Positions 59,241-64,000 of a DNA stretch of 64,000 nucleotides are shown one piece after another. Under the pieces are notes generated by a model. It ran no database searches, was not told the DNA's origin, and saw only the letters and a list, made by a program, of their open reading frames with translations. Every line of letters begins with the position of its first letter. Position 1 is the stretch's first letter. The DNA is from Calliphora vicina (lineage: Eukaryota > Arthropoda > Insecta > Diptera > Calliphoridae): assembly GCF_958450345.1 (NCBI RefSeq), contig NC_088781.1, positions 42,147,357 to 42,211,356 of the forward strand, given 5' to 3'. A program made the position numbers and the translations under genes.

Positions 59241-60640
59241 TGGACAAAAGACGGAAATTTTTTTGCATAACTAAGAGTAAAAATTTTAGCATTTTAACTC
59301 ATTACTTTGCAATGTAAATTTTAGTTGGGTAATTAAAATTTATTATGGTGCCTTGTTAAATTCAATTTTCATCAAAAAAGATTTAGAATCTCTTAGCAAT
59401 GCCTGTATTTGATCAAAATTTCCATTACAATGATTTAAATTTGAAATTATTTTGTTTTATTTACTTTGTGTCTTTCTGTAGACACAACAACATTTTCCAA
59501 AAAATGAGTTCAAATTAAGCGGTTTCTAAAAACATGGCCATTAGTTTTAGGCAATGTTTTTTTCTCTATTTTTTTTTGTCTTGCCCAAAAAAATTTAATA
59601 TGATTTTAATGTTTTTGTTGCCAGTGGTTTTCTAATATTTAAAACCATATTTTCCAATTAAAACCACACTCTACGCAACACAAAACTGTTTAAATATTTA
59701 AGTACTAGACTCACAGTATAGGAACAGTGTAGAGGATAACAGAATAAATTGATTTTAAAAAAAAAATGAACAAACCAAATTTGGGTGAAAATCCAAAAGT
59801 TTGGAAGAATTTGCCAAAAAGCGACCAGTAGATTAAACATTTTTAACAACTCTTCATGTATTACACAACAGTTTTGATACACACACATTAAAGCGTTTAC
59901 GCTACACTGACTCACTCACAACTCGCTCTTATTATTTATATATACAGCAGCATCTTCTAGAAGTTTCATGAATAATCTAACGGAAAAATTAGAGTGTACT
60001 ATTACTAAAATCTAGACTTAACTACTCATAATTCTTTCATACTTTTTATTTAACTTTGATCATTAAATCACCATTTTGCCTGTCACATTACATATTAAGG
60101 ACTAGCCACCATATTTGGTAACCATAATTAGATTTAATATGCATTTTACTACTAGACCATGAACCCCAGCCGCCAGTGAACCAACCAACCAAGAGTAACC
60201 AAGTGCGTGCGTGCACTACACTCATCAGCGCACTTAAAATCATACATGAATAAACGCACTTGAACAGTTTATTTAAATTAATATTGTTAACGAGAAAAAT
60301 CTACAATGGAAAATTAAACAATTTACCAATATTTATCGCATTTAGACTCAATTTTTAAGCCACAAAAATATGCAGCAGCGACACCAAAACAAACAAAAAA
60401 TACAATATTCAACTAAACTATTGTAAAAACTTACAATGTGTGCACACTAATGCCTGCCAGAACATGTAGAGTAGAGTGGCACTTATTTGGAAATTTTACA
60501 ATTTTCGTTGGTCTTCATCATCTAAAGGCTAAATATTGACAATTTTAGCAAAATCGTATGATGTTTAGAAGTTGCACATTCGAGTTTTATCAAAGTAGCA
60601 TTTGAATTAAAGAATATCTTAAGGAATTAATTTTATTAAG
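59241..60640. other. AT-rich interval; no gene recognised
   Basis: The minus-strand frame at 59658-59915 (85 codons) is hydrophobic but featureless. The stretch 60140-60250 (CCCCAGCCGCCAGTGAACCA) is GC-richer and looks single copy. Confidence 0.4.
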
Positions 60641-61608
60641 GAATTAAATTATTCCTTAAGATGAGTTTCCAAAGGAATGAATTAAATTTTAAAGGGATGG
60701 AACAATAGGCTAAAGTTAAAGCAGACAATTTAGCAATTTAGGAACAAACGTGTTTTGTAGGGTTCGAAGGACCATATTTAAAGCTTCATTTAAATGACAA
60801 GCCTTTGTTATTTTCACAGAAGAATTTAATGTGTATTTAGTTATTAACATTAAATTTTTACTATTAAACTCTGAAAAATCTGCAAATTTTTCTGTTTTAG
60901 GGTTCGAAGGACCATTTTCATATATAATTTTTTTTATAGATTATTGCTAGATTGTCTGCTTTAATTCCAAATACTTGTTGCTTTCCTTTTTAACTGCTAC
61001 AGTTTCTCACTTTTAGATAAATAAACAAAAAAAAGAACACACTTGAAAACTAGCAACATTTTTCTATTATTTTTTGTTTTACTTGCTTTCCATTTATTTC
61101 ATAGGTAAGCCTACAGAATTTAAGCAAATAAACCATAAAAAATGTATAAATGAAAAATGGTCCTTCGAACCCTAAAACAAGGAAATTGCAGATGTTTCAG
61201 AGTTTAAGTTAAAAAGGGATGGAACAATAGTCTGGAATAAAAGCAGATAATTTCGAAAATTAAGAAAAAAAAACTTATTTTGTTGGGTTCGAAGGACCAT
61301 ATTTAAAGCTTCATTTAAATGACAAGGCTTTGTTATTTTCATAGTAAGAATTTAATGTGTATTTAGTTATTAACATTCAAAATTCGTACTATTAAAATAA
61401 CAAAGGCTTGTCTTAAAAATATAGCCCGAAATATGGTCCTTCGAACCCTACAAAATATGTTTGTTTTCCTAATTTGCTAAATTGTCCGCTTTAACTTTAG
61501 ACTATTGTTCCTTTCCTTTTTAATTTAAACTCTGAAACATTAAACTCTGTAAATTCTTTGTTTTAGGTTTCGAAGGACCATTTTTCATATATAAATTTTT
61601 TACAGTAA
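60641..61608. repeat. Nested inverted elements with GGTTCGAAGGACC ends
   Basis: GGGTTCGAAGGACCAT occurs on the + strand near 60758, 60899, 61286 and (imperfectly) 61565, and as its complement near 61158 and 61433. Two inverted pairs (60894-61180 and 61278-61460) look like MITEs. A block of roughly 200 bp (AAGGGATGGAACAATAG to TTTAGTTATTAACATT) is duplicated at 60690 and about 61214. A further lone motif lies at 63841. Confidence 0.7.
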
Positions 61609-62311
61609 AACAAGTATGAGAGCTATATTCGGTTGTTCCGAATCTTATATTATATTTCAAAATACAAATTTTAAATGTTTTTAGGAAAACAAAATTTATT
61701 TTTTTAATTTTTTGGAAAAAAAATTTTTCGAATTGTTATTTTAAATTTTTTTTTTTAACTTTCAATTTTTTTTTAAATTTTAAAAAACTATTTTTGATTT
61801 TAAAATTTTTTTTTGGTGAAAAAAAAATCCGGGTTAAAAAATATGTTTTCCGATTTTGACCCATTGTAGGTGCAACTTACTATGGCGTTATATATATCGC
61901 TGCAAAGGTCTTTCAAATATCTATCATTAGATATCCATATTGTCTATATTAATGACTTAGTAATCCAGAAATAGTTCAAAAATAGGTCAAAAATCGAGGT
62001 TGTCCTGGTTTTTTCCTTATATCTCAGCCATTTGTGGACCGATTTTGCTGATTTTAAATAGGAAACTTCTCGAAAGCATGTCTGACACAATTATTGAAGA
62101 TTTGGATCCCGAAGATATCTGGGGTCTTCAGAAAATTGATTTCAAAAGACAGGCGGACAGACAGACAGACGGACATGGCTTAATCGACTCCGCTATCTAT
62201 AAAGATCCTGAATATATATACTTTATAGGGTCGGAAAATTATATTGTGGAAATTACAAACGGAATGACAAACTTATATATACCCTTCTCACGAAGGTGAA
62301 GGGTATAAAAA
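61609..62311 (+). mobile_element. Family A dispersed repeat, full length
   Basis: It starts AACAAGTATGAGAGCTATAT and TCGGTTGTTCCGAATC. It then has the A/T-rich centre, CCGATTTTGACCCATTGTAG, GACTTAGTAATCCAGAAATA, TCTCAGCCATTTGTGGACCG, GACGGACATGGCTTAATCGA, and ends TCACGAAGGTGAAGGGTATA AAA. An open frame of 99 codons (62000-62299) crosses the 3' half; similar frames occur in other copies. Confidence 0.88.
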
Positions 62312-64000
62312 GGCTTGACTAGCCACCATATAGATTTGAAAATCCAAAAAGGTGCAAATTCAGGACCCACCTAATGACCAGTAGCCATCCATCGGCCATA
62401 CAGTTGACCATTTTGGCCATTAATACTTTAGGCCAAAAACTGAGTGTGCTGTATTAGAGACTAAATACCCGTTAAATGCCTAAATGTTTTTATTTTTTTT
62501 GCTGTAAAGCAAATACTATTCATACTACCAGTTAAATATATGGTACTCATTGTAGAAGTAGTATTTTAACCACGTTTACATGCTGTTGCTACAACAAAAC
62601 CTTACAAATATGACATAAATTACAACGACCCACTATTAGCAGAGAGGAAGTTTAGGGGGGAAGGAAGTACAAATTATGCATATGCAGGGTACTTTTCTAA
62701 TAAAATTTCATGATTTTGCCTGAAAGGGTCAGGCCAATAGGTATAACTCTGTGTCTGTTAGTTATTTGCGGTAACATGTAATAATCTATAATATGATTTG
62801 TTGGAAATATCTTTTGTAATGATTTTTTGTCATAGCCTGTGGTTTTATATGGGTCTGCGAGAGAAAGAGAGATTTTTAAATGTCATTGTAAATGTGATAA
62901 TGTATTTTTTGGTTGTTTATTTGGCTGTTGAATTTCACACTGAATTTTTTTGGGGAAAATATTATGAAATCGATAATTTCAAAAAGTAATTTAAAGGACA
63001 GCATGTAAGTTAATGAAGTTTTGGGTTAAAACTTTGCATTCCAAATAAAAATTTAAATCCTTATACATTTAGTGAAATGTCAGCAGATTGTCTGTTAACA
63101 AACTGCTGACATTTGAACAGAACAGAACCCCAGAACATAACATCCATTTTGATAAAACCATTGTTATCAATCATGATGATTTGGCAGGACAAACTGAATA
63201 AATGCCAGCCAATTGGACATATATAGCTTCCACAATATAGCCTATATCAACTGTCAAAGTCTGGAAGCCCCTATGGGAAGCCCCCTTCATTGAAGTCAAA
63301 TTCATTACTGTAAAAAAAATTCCTTTACATCCCTGCCTTAATGCAGATTTTTATGATTTATGTGTTTTTCTGCCTGTATAAATACGGTAAAAGTAAAGTA
63401 AAGTATTTTCCTTTATTAAATGTCATGGACATTTCAATAATCCCTATATGCTAACTACTTTTTTTTACTCGCTTTAAATCAATAACTGTGAACAAATACA
63501 AATTTTTCAAATGTCCTAGCACAACAAGACAATAAAATGTGATTCACTGGACATTTTACAAATATGAATGTGACTGTTTTAAATTTGAAATTGATTTTCC
63601 AAAAATTGTATGTTTTTTTTTTTGGTGTCAAAATTAAAATGCAACATAGCGCGGCTATGAACTCCTATAGTGTAAATGTAATTTTAAAAACGTAAAAGCA
63701 GACATTACGTGTTTAATTTATATTTTGTAGATTGCAAAACTGTTTAACTAAATAAATCATAATTATTTTTAATATTACAAAATGAACTCAATAATGGAAA
63801 ATATTTTTTTTATTAATGGTAACTTGTTTAGGAGTTTTATGGGTTCGAAGGACCATATTTTTCTCACAATTAAAAATACGAGATTTGCAATAGATGGCAT
63901 TTATTTTAAACGCGGTTCTTGTTTTTAATAACTTATATGTCATTTTGAAGGGTACATATCTGTCATTTATTCTCTCGTAGTTATTGAGTTTTTTTCGCTT
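62312..64000. other. Low-copy AT-rich interval; no gene recognised
   Basis: The frame at 62798-62989 (63 codons) lacks a recognisable family. An inverted pair TGTCAGCAGATTGTCTGTTA / AACAAACTGCTGACATTTGA lies at about 63078-63113. Sequence at 63130-63350 is less AT-rich and looks single copy. Confidence 0.4.
63906..63964 (+). repeat. Copy of a ~58-bp repeat also at 1238-1296
   Basis: ACGCGGTTCTTGTTTTTAAT, then AACTTATATGTCATTTTGAA and GGGTACATATCTGT, matches 1239-1292 with about three mismatches in the same orientation. The pair spans nearly the whole window. It is probably part of a longer dispersed repeat truncated by the window edge on this side. Confidence 0.75.

Overview
This is a very AT-rich eukaryotic window dominated by repeats. 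The organism is most likely a calyptrate fly (blow fly or house fly type). Three things point there: a Gln/His/Pro-rich Drosophila-style coding exon with CAG/CAA runs, a decayed insect mariner transposase, and many copies of a dispersed repeat (called family A here) whose ends resemble ones I recall as abundant in fly genomes. The species call is inference. Bacterial-style annotation (operons, ribosome binding sites) does not apply.

Only one convincing host coding exon is visible, on the minus strand at 13237..12271. It starts at an ATG with an in-frame stop 12 nt upstream, encodes 322 complete codons, and runs straight into a canonical splice donor. The rest of that gene must lie below position 12271, beyond a first intron that probably covers at least the left 12 kb. 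Its promoter and any upstream non-coding exon lie to the right. I could not place the protein in a family.

Layout by region. 0-9 kb: dispersed arrays built around the palindromes GCAACATGTTGC and GCAACAATGTTGC, a Tc1-like MITE, and remnants of families A and B. 9-12 kb: long-TIR element, inverted family A pieces, and a 1.09 kb foldback inserted in them. 12.3-13.2 kb: the exon. 14.2-16.1 kb: a 24-bp minisatellite carrying two insertions. 17.4 kb: TIR element. 19 kb: family A. 21.1-23.1 kb: a ~365-bp satellite abutting a 41-bp array. 24.4-27.6 kb: a hybrid of two minisatellites, then an array built on AAAAAGTACTTTTT, interrupted by a rearranged family A copy. 28.5-29.2 kb and 30.9-32.7 kb: two more arrays. 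35.0-39.8 kb: a nested transposon stack on a broken mariner. 41.3-46.4 kb: a ~280-bp tandem array with two inserted MITEs. 46.6-47.7 kb: a TTAA MITE and a hairpin. 48.3-50.7 kb: seven copies of the ~368-bp satellite in the opposite orientation to the 21 kb block. 51.9-55.6 kb: SINE-like remnant, family A, and a TTTAC-core array split by a long-TIR element that itself contains family A. 57.5-59.2 kb: TIR element, non-LTR endonuclease remnant, family A. 60.6-62.3 kb: MITEs with GGTTCGAAGGACC ends, then family A.

The main unifying observation is that at least six unrelated tandem or interspersed arrays are each organised around a short near-perfect palindrome. Two of them, with 31-bp and 41-bp units, share the same core, TTTTCTATAGAAAA, and meet in one place. 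Second, exact target-site duplications let five insertions be delimited to the base (8 bp at 15.1, 38.3 and 44.4 kb; 6 bp at 37.6 kb; TTAA at 46.6 kb), and others approximately. No CRISPR, rRNA, convincing tRNA or complete transposase gene was seen.
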